Of a DNA stretch of 13,387 bases, positions 1 to 7,357 are shown in pieces. The translations under genes were made by a program, and so were the position numbers. The stretch's first letter is position 1. Every line of letters begins with the position of its first letter. This stretch comes from Bacteroidota bacterium (GTDB taxonomy: Bacteria > Bacteroidota > Rhodothermia > Rhodothermales > UBA10348), in the NCBI GenBank assembly GCA_018623785.1, contig JAAZVD010000017.1, positions 1-13,387 of the forward strand. Direction: 5' to 3'. The notes under the pieces are model-generated. The model searched no databases. It had not been told where the DNA came from and was given only the letters and a program-made list of their open reading frames with translations.

Positions 1-438
1 AGCCATGTATGGGTACTCGATGAAATACCCTGTGCGGCGCAACAGATCTGACACGGGTAACGACGGGGTGTCCGTCGAAAAAGCAAATGATGCCATGGCA
101 CTGGCTGGTTGTTGCAGGTAGGCCATCAGGATACCCACAGCCTGGGGCACAGCGTTCCTCCACTCATCTGCAGGAAACTGACCGGCCAGGTACAATCGAT
201 CCGCAAGGTCGTCTCCGAGGCGGTGTACTTCCGGATGGGTCGAGTCAATCCACCCAGGTAGTGCCTCGGTCAGGCGATTGGCTTCCAAAAGAACCCGGCG
301 ATCGAGTGTCTGGAGAAGAAAGTGCCGAACTCCGGATGGAATTGCTGCTTCTGAGAGGGTCGCTCTGCTGACCGACTCGGTGCCGGGTAGAGAGGCAAAG
401 ATGGCGGCCTCGACACGCTGCTCTAGGGACTCCGACAT
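1..438 (-). CDS. Unrecognised protein, N-terminal part (runs off left edge)
   Basis: Reading the minus strand from the ATG at 438-436 gives 146 codons without a stop to the window edge, so the C-terminus is missing. The protein starts MSESLEQRVEAAIFASLPG and continues as a mostly helical, soluble-looking sequence with no signal peptide and no membrane segment. Visible stretches include VRHFLLQTLDRRVLLEANRL, EALPGWIDSTHPEVHRLGDD and DEWRNAVPQAVGILMAYL. The last residues seen are RRTGYFIEYPYMA. The composition is that of a real protein, balanced and with ordinary codon use. I do not recognise the family and assign no function. It is transcribed divergently from the secreted beta-barrel gene at 739, so the two may share the regulatory region between them. 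The start has only a weak purine stretch (AGAAG) upstream. An in-frame upstream start is possible but not favoured. Confidence 0.72.
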   Translation of the reverse strand, partial: MSESLEQRVEAAIFASLPGTESVSRATLSEAAIPSGVRHFLLQTLDRRVLLEANRLTEALPGWIDSTHPEVHRLGDDLADRLYLAGQFPADEWRNAVPQAVGILMAYLQQPASAMASFAFSTDTPSLPVSDLLRRTGYFIEYPYMA

Positions 439-738
439 ACGGGACTTCTGCGGGTTGTTGCACAGATGGTTTCTGTAGTACGCCGCTGGCGCAAGCAAGT
501 TTGTAATGGCTAAGAAAGTCCACTTCCCAAATCCGAGCGACCAGAAAGTGGACTAATATGCAGAAAGGATGAAAGCGTCCAGTGTCGGAATACTTCCCAT
601 GTCGCCTGCGTCCACTTCTTGAAACGCTCCGGGGCGAACATACTCTGAGAGCTGCCGGGTTCGTCCTGTCTGACCGCGAACGGTTCTCGTTACCGCTACC
701 GATCGTCAACGCTACTCCCCCCCACGATTCAACGCCGC
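439..738. promoter_or_regulatory. Divergent intergenic region with repeated GTCCACTT boxes
   Basis: This 300-base stretch separates two divergent starts and contains no convincing gene; the short reading frames across it have no recognisable protein character. It should hold promoters for both flanking genes. The visible structure is three copies of an 8-base box: GTCCACTT at 518-525, its reverse complement AAGTGGAC at 546-553, and GTCCACTT again at 610-617. The first two form an inverted repeat with 9-base arms (517-525 and 546-554) around a 20-base spacer. A TAATAT sequence follows directly at 554-559 and could be a -10-like element for the rightward gene, but I see no matching -35. Use of the boxes as an operator is inference. 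Confidence 0.5.
517..554. repeat. Inverted repeat, 9-base arms, candidate operator
   Basis: AGTCCACTT at 517-525 is the exact reverse complement of AAGTGGACT at 546-554, with 20 bases between them. Each arm is also preceded by the same AGAAA context, giving partial direct-repeat character (AGAAAGTCCACT and AGAAAGTGGACT). There is no run of T after the second arm, so an intrinsic terminator is unlikely. Its place between two divergent genes suits a protein-binding site better. Confidence 0.45.
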
Positions 739-2034
739 ATGAACCGTCTTTCGATCTTCCCCCTACTTCTTTCGGTCATGATCCTGACGCTGGTGATCCA
801 GCCGATGCAAGCCCAAAACACGAGTGGAAGGCCCGAAACCCTGTCCGTTTTTCTGGATTGTGGAAGGTCGTGTGATTTCGACTATGTCCGCCGCACTATC
901 CCGTATGTGGATTGGGCACGTGAGCGGCTCGAGTCCGACGTTCACGTATTGGTAACGAGTCGGGAGACAGGGTCGGGAGGACGGGTCTACGAACTGCAAT
1001 TCCTGGGTCTCGGCGAACGGGAAAGCATGACTGACACGCATGTCTTTACGACGGCTGCCACGGATACCGACGCTGAGCGCCGTCAAGGACTGACGGCAGC
1101 CATTGCCGGCGGGCTGGTTCGCTTCCTGCTTACCACGGAGATGGGTAGTGACATCCGGATCAGCGTTCCGGTGGCTGCCCAGCACGATGCGCCCGATCTC
1201 TCGAATGAGCCTCCCGAAGATCCATGGGACTTCTGGGTATTCAACATCCGTGTTAATGCAGACGTGGAGGGGGAGGAAAACGAGAGGCAATACCGTGTGG
1301 ATACCCGGGTTTCCGCGGATCGGGTCACCGAGGCGTGGAAAATTGGTCTCAGCGGCCGCCTGAACTATCGGGAGAGCGAATTCGATCTGTCCTCGGGAAC
1401 GATACGCTCCACGCGTCGCGATGGGAATGTGTTCGGACAGGTCGTGAAGAGCCTGAATCCACACTGGTCCGCTGGTTTTACGACGTATACGAACACGTCG
1501 TCTCAGCGAAATACAGACCTTTCGATTTCCCTGTCTCCCACGGTAGAGTACGCCTTTTTTCCCTATTCGCAGACCTCGACCCGGGATTTGCGTGCCAGAT
1601 ACGAATTGAACTTCCGACGTAATTCGTACGAGGAGCGTACCATTTATGATGAGACAGAGCAGGTGCTGGTGCAGAATCAGCTCATGATTTTTACCAACTT
1701 CCGACAGCCTTGGGGATCGGCAGGTGCACGGCTGACCCTGGAATCCTACATCACTGACTTCGAGCAATCGATGCTGGATTTGTACAACATCGGGATACGA
1801 GGTGATATGAACGTGCGTATTGCCCGCGGTTTATCGGTCAACTTCAATGCCGAAATATCGTCGGTCAAGGACCAAATCTGGTTGCCTGCAGAGCAGTCTG
1901 ACGACGAAGAAATCCTGCTCGGTAATGCGGCGCTTCCGACGTCTTTCGACTATGAATTCGGTTTTGGTTTCTCCTACCGTTTCGGATCGCTGTACAACAA
2001 CATCGTCAATCCGCGGTTTGGCTGGGGAGGATAG
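739..2034 (+). CDS. Secreted outer-membrane beta-barrel protein, uncharacterised family (DUF481-like)
   Basis: A 431-residue protein with a signal peptide (residues 1-25: hydrophobic core LLLSVMILTLVI, cleavage after PMQA before Q26). The mature part starts with a globular domain of about 120 residues holding a cysteine pair (C41, C45, in LDCGRSCDFDYVRRTIPYV), then DVHVLVTSRETGSGG and a YELQFLG strand. From the DPWDFWVF motif (161-168) onward it becomes alternating polar/aromatic strands typical of an outer-membrane barrel, ending FGFGFSYRFGSLYNNIVNPRF. From memory, proteins with this CD-DYVR...DVHVLVT...GSGG start and a DUF481-like barrel are widespread in Bacteroidota and Acidobacteria but have no known function. 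The barrel probably sits in the outer membrane with the cysteine domain in the periplasm. The gene starts 300 bases from the divergent gene and has no Shine-Dalgarno sequence. Substrate and partners cannot be read from the sequence. Confidence 0.82.
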   Translation: MNRLSIFPLLLSVMILTLVIQPMQAQNTSGRPETLSVFLDCGRSCDFDYVRRTIPYVDWARERLESDVHVLVTSRETGSGGRVYELQFLGLGERESMTDTHVFTTAATDTDAERRQGLTAAIAGGLVRFLLTTEMGSDIRISVPVAAQHDAPDLSNEPPEDPWDFWVFNIRVNADVEGEENERQYRVDTRVSADRVTEAWKIGLSGRLNYRESEFDLSSGTIRSTRRDGNVFGQVVKSLNPHWSAGFTTYTNTSSQRNTDLSISLSPTVEYAFFPYSQTSTRDLRARYELNFRRNSYEERTIYDETEQVLVQNQLMIFTNFRQPWGSAGARLTLESYITDFEQSMLDLYNIGIRGDMNVRIARGLSVNFNAEISSVKDQIWLPAEQSDDEEILLGNAALPTSFDYEFGFGFSYRFGSLYNNIVNPRFGWGG

Positions 2035-2126
2035 AATCGGTTGTTCCTTGCCGTGTGGCGGGTGCCTACCCTTGGGAAGCACACCTTGGTAGGAGATTCT
2101 ACGACGGCGTACCTATCTTGCGCGGA

Positions 2127-2146
2127 GCCACATCGTGTGACGTGGC
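2127..2146 (+). other. Small hairpin between barrel and oxidoreductase genes
   Basis: GCCACATC and GACGTGGC pair over 8 positions with one A-C mismatch around a GTGT loop. It lies in the 160-base gap after the barrel gene and about 48 bases before the oxidoreductase start. No T-run follows, so it is not a classical intrinsic terminator; it could be an mRNA-processing or attenuating structure, or chance. The rest of the gap shows only a CCTACC/GGTAGG pair farther upstream. Confidence 0.25.
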
Positions 2147-2194
2147 AAGCACGCCGGATTGCACCGGATTCACGACGAGTAGTTTTCATTCCCC

Positions 2195-3454
2195 ATGCCA
2201 ACCAAATCCCGACTGGGAGTCGGCTTCGTAGGAAGCGGCTTCATCACCAAGTTCCATATCCTGTCCTGGAAAGCTGTCCGTGACTCGGACGTTCTGGGCG
2301 TCTGGAGTCCCAATGAGGCCAATGCGGAGGAGGCAGCCGCCTATGCGCGCAGCCTCCGAGTCGGAGAAGCGAAGGCGTACGGCTCGATTACGGAAATGAT
2401 TGCCGATCCAGACATCGATTGTCTCTGGATTTGTGGACCGAACCACAAGCGTGTGGAGAACATGGAGGAAATCGTCGACGCCCTCAAACGGGGCGTAGGT
2501 GAATTGGTAGGCATTGCCTGCGAAAAGCCGCTGGCCCGCAATGTGGCTGAGGCACGCAGGGTGGTGGAACTCCTGGAAGAAACCGAACTGTTGCACGGCT
2601 ACCTGGAGGACCAGCTTTTTTCTCCGAATCTGATGCGCGGACGAGAAATCGCTTGGAAGCGGGGAGCCGCCCTAAGTGGCCGGCCGTACCTGGCCCGTGC
2701 CGCTGAGGAACACTCCGGGCCGCATGCTCCTTGGTTCTGGTCGGGTGAACGGCAGGGTGGCGGGGTGCTGAACGACATGATGTGCCACAGCGTTGAGGTG
2801 GCTCGCTATCTGCTTACGCGGCCGGGTGCCTCGCGTGATTCACTGACGCCGGTGGCTGTATCCTGTCAGATAGCTTCCCTCAAGTGGAGCCGTCCCGAGT
2901 ATGCGGCTTTGCTGCGTGAACGATTTGGGTCGTCCATTGATTACACGAAGAAGCCTTCAGAAGACTTTGCGCGGGCTACCATCGAGTATGTTGATGAACA
3001 AGGACATCCCCTCATTGCCGAGGTCACGACCAGCTGGAGTTACGTGGGTCCCGGACTGAGGCTGTCTTCCGAGCTTTTGGGCCCCGAGTATTCCCTGCGT
3101 CTCAATTCTCTGGAGGCCGGTGGCACGGTTTTCCTGAGTCGCAATGTCACGGGTGGCGCGGGAGAGGATCTTGTTGAGAAACAGAATGCTGAGTCCGGTG
3201 ATATGCCGTTTGTGGGCAACGAAGCAGCCGAGTACGGATACGAGGATGAGAACCGATACATGATCGAATGCTTCATCCAAGGCAAACAGCCGGCCGAGAA
3301 TTTCTACGACGGACTCGAAGTGACGGAGCTGTTGATGACGGCGTACATGAGTGCCGAAGAGGGACGTCGAATCCTCTGGAAGCCCGACAACCTGGATTCT
3401 TTCGTTCCGGCAGTGGCCCGAGGGGCATGGAATCCGAACGTGGCCGGGGGGTAA
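2195..3454 (+). CDS. Gfo/Idh/MocA-family NAD(P)-dependent oxidoreductase
   Basis: A 419-residue cytoplasmic dehydrogenase of the glucose-fructose oxidoreductase / inositol dehydrogenase superfamily. The N-terminal Rossmann fold shows GVGFVGSGFITKFH (residues 8-21) for dinucleotide binding. The family's EKP motif is at 110-112 (ACEKPLARN), where the lysine takes part in catalysis in characterised members. The substrate side shows GGGVLNDMMCHSVEVARYLL (188-207), with D194 and H198 at the position of the usual catalytic Asp/His pair. The C-terminal part gives mixed strands and the typical late ENRYMIECFIQGKQP helix. There is no signal peptide or twin-arginine motif, unlike many secreted Bacteroidota homologues. 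Such enzymes oxidise or epimerise sugars, inositols or their derivatives, but the substrate here is unknown. Length is slightly above the usual 330-400. The gene is 160 bases after the barrel gene and 96 before the propeller gene, on the same strand. Confidence 0.9.
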   Translation: MPTKSRLGVGFVGSGFITKFHILSWKAVRDSDVLGVWSPNEANAEEAAAYARSLRVGEAKAYGSITEMIADPDIDCLWICGPNHKRVENMEEIVDALKRGVGELVGIACEKPLARNVAEARRVVELLEETELLHGYLEDQLFSPNLMRGREIAWKRGAALSGRPYLARAAEEHSGPHAPWFWSGERQGGGVLNDMMCHSVEVARYLLTRPGASRDSLTPVAVSCQIASLKWSRPEYAALLRERFGSSIDYTKKPSEDFARATIEYVDEQGHPLIAEVTTSWSYVGPGLRLSSELLGPEYSLRLNSLEAGGTVFLSRNVTGGAGEDLVEKQNAESGDMPFVGNEAAEYGYEDENRYMIECFIQGKQPAENFYDGLEVTELLMTAYMSAEEGRRILWKPDNLDSFVPAVARGAWNPNVAGG

Positions 3455-3550
3455 CGCTTTACATACGTGTGACCTATCGGGAAACGGGTCGAGCGATCAT
3501 TTCATCCGGGTTGTATGTTGGAGGTACGTTCAACGCAACCCTGCCCGATC

Positions 3551-6500
3551 ATGACCTTGGTTATTCGTTTTCAGTTGTCGGTTCTTGTTGCCGCTGCGCT
3601 TCTGTTCCTGACTTCTCCTGAGATACGGGCGCAACAGCTCGACATGACGCTGTTCGATGCCATGCAGCCGCGCAACATCGGTCCTGCAGGGATGAGTGGT
3701 CGTGTGACAGCGCTGGACGCCGTACACGTTGAGCCGGATGTCATCTATGCTGGAACCGCGTCGGGCGGACTCTGGAAGTCCACGTCCGGTGGTGTTGACT
3801 GGACGCCGATCTTCGACGAGGAACCGGCCCACTCCATCGGGGCCGTGGCCATCTTCCAAAAAACCCCGGACATCGTCTGGGTAGGCGCCGGCGAAGGCAA
3901 TCCGCGCAACAGTCAGTCGGCCGGAAACGGGCTGTACAAATCCATCGATGGTGGGCAGTCGTGGATCCATCTGGGGCTCGAAGACTCCCGCAACATCCAT
4001 CGTATCATCCTGCATCCGGACAATCCTGACGTGGCGCTGATCGGGGTGCAGGGCCCGGCGTGGGGCGAGACGGAGGAGCGTGGTGTCTACCGCACGACCG
4101 ATGGTGGCAAGACCCTTGAGAAGGTCCTGTACGTCAACGAGCGGACCGGTATCGGGGACATGGTGGTCGACCCGAAGAACCCGAATCATATCCTGGCGGC
4201 CATGTGGGAATTCCGCCGCTGGCCATGGTTCTTCAAGTCCGGGGGCGAAGGGTCGGGATTGTACGAGACCTGGGATGGTGGCGTGACGTGGGAAGAAATC
4301 GCCCCGGACCGCGGTATGCCGGAGGGAGAACTGGGGCGAATGGGCCTGGCTTTTGCCCACAACGAGCCGCAGGTGGTCTATGCATTGGTCGAAGCCAAGA
4401 AAAACGCATTGTACCGCAGTGATGACGGTGGGGCCAACTGGCGCATGGTCAATGACGAGGATGGCGTCAACGGTCGGCCCTTCTACTACGCCGACATCTA
4501 CACGGACCCCGAGAACGAGAACCGACTGTACAAGATCGAGACCTACATTTATGTCTCCGAGGACGGGGGACGATCCTTTCGCCAGTGGCAGCCCGGGTAT
4601 TCATCAAACGGGGTGCACCCGGACCACCATGCGTTCTGGGTGTCGCCCGCCGATCCGGATTTCATCATCGAGGGCAACGATGGCGGAATGGCCATCACTC
4701 GCGATAAGGGCCGCACGTGGCGCTTCGTGGAGAACCTGCCTGTGGCGCAGTTCTACCACATCAATGTGGACAACGAATTTCCGTACAACGTGATGGGCGG
4801 CATGCAGGACAATGGGTCCTGGGTCGGCCCCGGCTACGTTTGGAAGTCCGGCGGTATCCGCAATCATCTCTGGCAGGAAGTGGCCTTCGGTGATGGCTTC
4901 GATGTGATCCCCGACCCGGAGGATTCGCAGTTCGGCTATGCCATGAGCCAGGGCGGCAGCCTGAGCCGCTACGATAAGGAGACGGGCAACAGCTCCTTCA
5001 TCAAGCCCCTGCATCCTGATCCGGACGTCTTCCTGCGCTACAACTGGAACGCGGCGTTTGAGCAAGATCCGCACGATTCGAACACGATTTACTATGGCAG
5101 TCAGTTCGTGCACCGCTCTACCAACAAGGGGCAGAGCTGGAAGGTCATATCGCCTGATCTGACCACCAACGACCCCGAAAAGCAGCAGCAGGAGGAATCG
5201 GGTGGACTGACCTACGATGTCACGCAGGCCGAAAACCACACGACCATTACAGCCATTGATGCCAGTCCCCTCGAAACCGGTATTCTCTGGGTCGGGACGG
5301 ATGATGGCAACGTGCAGCTTACGCGCGATGGCGGGGGCTCCTGGACCGAGATCGGCTCCCGGATCCGGGACATTCCCGACGGCAACTGGGTGACGCAGAT
5401 CCGGGCCTCTGCCTTCAACGCGGCCGAGGCAGTAGTGGTGTTTGATGACCACCGACGCAACAACTGGGAGCCGTATGTCTACCGCACACAGGATTGGGGA
5501 CGCAGCTGGCAGCGGCTGGTCAATTCCAACGATGTGTATGGTTTCGCCCTGTCGTTCATCCAGGATCCGGTCGAGCCGCGCCTGATGTTCATCGGCACGG
5601 AGTTCGGTCTCTACGTGACCATCGACGAGGGTAGTACATGGACTAAATGGATGGCCGGCTATCCGACGGCGTCAACGATTGACTTGGCCATCCAGGAGCG
5701 CGAAGCCGATCTGATCATCGGAACGTTCGGGCGCAGCGCGTGGGTGTTGGATGATATCCGGCCGCTGCGTGAGCTGGCGGCAGAGGGTACTGGGCTCCTT
5801 GAGCAGGCGGTTCATGTCTACGAGCCGCCGACAGCCTATCAAGCCTCCAACATCCAGGCGGCCGGCACCCGTTTCAAGGCCGATGCCATTTACGCCGGAG
5901 AAAATCGTCCACGAGGGGCGCGCATTACATATTCCGTAAACCCGGACGCCTTCCGGTCGGCCGGTGAAGAGGGCGGGGTCGAGGATCAGGCACAAGAAGA
6001 GGAAGACTCCTCGGAGGAGTACATGAATGCCTCCGACATGGATCTGGACGATGCATCGACATCGAAGGCACCTCAGGAAGTCCAGATCCGGATCCTGGAC
6101 GGGGAGGAAGTCATCCGTACGTTCGACGGCCCGGCAGAAGCCGGCATGAACCGCGTTGTCTGGTCCATGAACCGTAAAGGTGTGCGCGGTCCTAGCCGGA
6201 GTGCACCTCGCCGCAAAGCTTCCGAGCCCGGCGGGCCACAGGTCTTGCCCGGTACCTACGGTGTGCAGGTTATCTATGGCGCAGACACGACCTCTACCAG
6301 CATAACTGTGGAGCCGGACCCCCGTTACGACATCGACCTGACGGCTCTTCAGGCGCGTCACGCGATGTATCGTCGATATGAGGCTATGATCGAGACGGCG
6401 GCAGACATGATGTCCCGCGTTCGGGAAGCGAAGGATGTCATTGCCCGGGTCAATGGCAGCCTTGGGGACCGGAACGATGATGCCGCAGCGGACCTCAAGA

Positions 6501-6817
6501 AACAGGGCAAAACGCTGGCCGATTCCCTGAACGCCTTCCAGGATCGCTATTTTGGACCGCAGGGCAAGCAGGGCATCTACCGTCCGTTCGACACGGTGGG
6601 CGGTGCGGTATCCGGTGCCGGACGTTATCTCTTCTCCAGTGATCGCCCACCGAATACGCCGGAGGAGTGGTCCATGTCGGCCGGCCGTCGAGCCCTCGAG
6701 GATATGCTCTCTGAGGTCAATGCTTTCCTGAGCGGACCGTGGTCCGATTATGTGGCCGCTGTACGCTCTTCAGATGCCTTTCGCATCGAGGATCTGGAAC
6801 CTGTTGACATGCGCTAG
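3551..6817 (+). CDS. Secreted giant VPS10/sortilin-like Asp-box beta-propeller protein (paralogue A)
   Basis: A 1088-residue exported protein. I chose the ATG at 3551 over the in-frame ATG at 3515 because it puts a clean signal peptide at the N-terminus (MTLVIRFQLSVLVAAALLFL, cleavage near IRA-QQ); the earlier start would add 12 polar residues. Residues 30-735 form a propeller with about 11 Asp-box (BNR) turns of the form S/T-x-D-x-G-x-S/T-W, for example KSIDGGQSW (130-138), RSDDGGANW (289-297) and LTRDGGGSW (590-598). It begins with the RNIGPAGMSGRV motif. An HPDHH motif lies at 356-360 and GGMQDN at 416-421. An acidic serine-rich linker (about 803-838) leads to an Ig/FlgD-like sandwich (QIRILDGEEVIRTF to LPGTYGVQVIYG) and a helical C-terminal domain of about 160 residues. 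The family is usually labelled glycosyl hydrolase or sortilin-like, but the catalytic residues of true sialidases are not evident. Probably periplasmic or surface-exposed; ligand unknown. Confidence 0.85.
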   Translation: MTLVIRFQLSVLVAAALLFLTSPEIRAQQLDMTLFDAMQPRNIGPAGMSGRVTALDAVHVEPDVIYAGTASGGLWKSTSGGVDWTPIFDEEPAHSIGAVAIFQKTPDIVWVGAGEGNPRNSQSAGNGLYKSIDGGQSWIHLGLEDSRNIHRIILHPDNPDVALIGVQGPAWGETEERGVYRTTDGGKTLEKVLYVNERTGIGDMVVDPKNPNHILAAMWEFRRWPWFFKSGGEGSGLYETWDGGVTWEEIAPDRGMPEGELGRMGLAFAHNEPQVVYALVEAKKNALYRSDDGGANWRMVNDEDGVNGRPFYYADIYTDPENENRLYKIETYIYVSEDGGRSFRQWQPGYSSNGVHPDHHAFWVSPADPDFIIEGNDGGMAITRDKGRTWRFVENLPVAQFYHINVDNEFPYNVMGGMQDNGSWVGPGYVWKSGGIRNHLWQEVAFGDGFDVIPDPEDSQFGYAMSQGGSLSRYDKETGNSSFIKPLHPDPDVFLRYNWNAAFEQDPHDSNTIYYGSQFVHRSTNKGQSWKVISPDLTTNDPEKQQQEESGGLTYDVTQAENHTTITAIDASPLETGILWVGTDDGNVQLTRDGGGSWTEIGSRIRDIPDGNWVTQIRASAFNAAEAVVVFDDHRRNNWEPYVYRTQDWGRSWQRLVNSNDVYGFALSFIQDPVEPRLMFIGTEFGLYVTIDEGSTWTKWMAGYPTASTIDLAIQEREADLIIGTFGRSAWVLDDIRPLRELAAEGTGLLEQAVHVYEPPTAYQASNIQAAGTRFKADAIYAGENRPRGARITYSVNPDAFRSAGEEGGVEDQAQEEEDSSEEYMNASDMDLDDASTSKAPQEVQIRILDGEEVIRTFDGPAEAGMNRVVWSMNRKGVRGPSRSAPRRKASEPGGPQVLPGTYGVQVIYGADTTSTSITVEPDPRYDIDLTALQARHAMYRRYEAMIETAADMMSRVREAKDVIARVNGSLGDRNDDAAADLKKQGKTLADSLNAFQDRYFGPQGKQGIYRPFDTVGGAVSGAGRYLFSSDRPPNTPEEWSMSAGRRALEDMLSEVNAFLSGPWSDYVAAVRSSDAFRIEDLEPVDMR

Positions 6818-6892
6818 ACCACGGTGGCCGTGAACCTTGATCCGGGGAAAACGTTACGCGCCTTTCGTTCTCCAAACCAACAGCATGCAGAC

Positions 6893-7357
6893 ATGAACCG
6901 AATTTTTGTGGCAGTGTGGGCCCTCTTCGCGCTGGGTCTTTCAGGCTGTGCGTCCGAGAGCTCCGAACCTTCAGCCTCACCATCAACCGAGTCAGCACAG
7001 ACCGCGATGCTCGCTGATCTTGAAATCGAGGATCTGGTTGAAGGCGAGGGCTTGGGTATTCAGGCAGGTCAGCGGGCTGAAGTGCACTACACGCTCTGGC
7101 TACGTGATACCTCTACCGAGAGTGGAAGAGGAGAGATGCTGCAAAGCTCCAAGGATACAGGTCGCACCTTTACCTTCATCATCGGTCAGGGTAGTGTCAT
7201 TGCCGGATGGGATCAGGGTGTACCTGGTATGAAGGTGGGTGGTACCCGCGAACTTCGTATTCCCTACCGGCTGGCTTACGGTGAACGCGGCATGCCCGGG
7301 GGTATTCCTCCGCGCGCCGATCTTGTTTTTGAAATAGACCTTATCTCCATCCAATGA
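6893..7357 (+). CDS. FKBP-type peptidyl-prolyl isomerase, lipoprotein, altered active site
   Basis: A 154-residue lipoprotein. The ATG at 6893 is preferred over an in-frame GTG at 6824 because it gives a proper lipoprotein signal, with lipobox LSGC and acylated C19. A serine-rich linker (20-38) is followed by one FKBP domain (about 42-154): [43 protein letters not shown] and [13 protein letters not shown]. FKBPs catalyse cis-trans isomerisation of X-Pro bonds and can act as chaperones. Compared with FKBP12, Y26, F46, V55-I56, W59, Y82 and F99 are kept (Y66, F93, V102-I103, W106, Y129, F146). The Phe-Asp pair at 36-37 is Leu-Gln (L83-Q84, in EMLQSSKD), and His87 is Met (M134). Isomerase activity may therefore be weak, leaving a chaperone role. 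It would face the periplasm from a membrane anchor. It lies between two secreted propeller genes, and its stop overlaps the next FKBP start by four bases. Confidence 0.88.
   Translation: MNRIFVAVWALFALGLSGCASESSEPSASPSTESAQTAMLADLEIEDLVEGEGLGIQAGQRAEVHYTLWLRDTSTESGRGEMLQSSKDTGRTFTFIIGQGSVIAGWDQGVPGMKVGGTRELRIPYRLAYGERGMPGGIPPRADLVFEIDLISIQ

Noticed and set aside
245..709. Minus-strand frame of 154 codons over the left gene and intergenic region
   Set aside because: It overlaps the better-supported minus-strand frame 1-438 and reads as Arg/Ser-rich noise crossing the promoter region.
763..1767. Long minus-strand open frame (334 codons) opposite the barrel gene
   Set aside because: Its translation has no recognisable domain, while the plus strand encodes a signal peptide and barrel; it is a shadow frame of GC-rich coding sequence.
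3515..3550. Upstream in-frame start for propeller A, with GGAGGT nearby (3520-3525)
   Set aside because: GGAGGT lies inside the extra codons and about 25 bases from the preferred ATG. The extra 12 polar residues would precede an otherwise ideal signal peptide.
4604..5452. Minus-strand open frame (282 codons) opposite propeller A
   Set aside because: Same pattern of antisense shadow; the plus strand shows regular Asp-boxes across this stretch.
6824..6892. GTG start extending the FKBP lipoprotein by 23 residues
   Set aside because: It would bury the lipoprotein signal behind a charged extension; the ATG at 6893 gives a normal lipoprotein leader.
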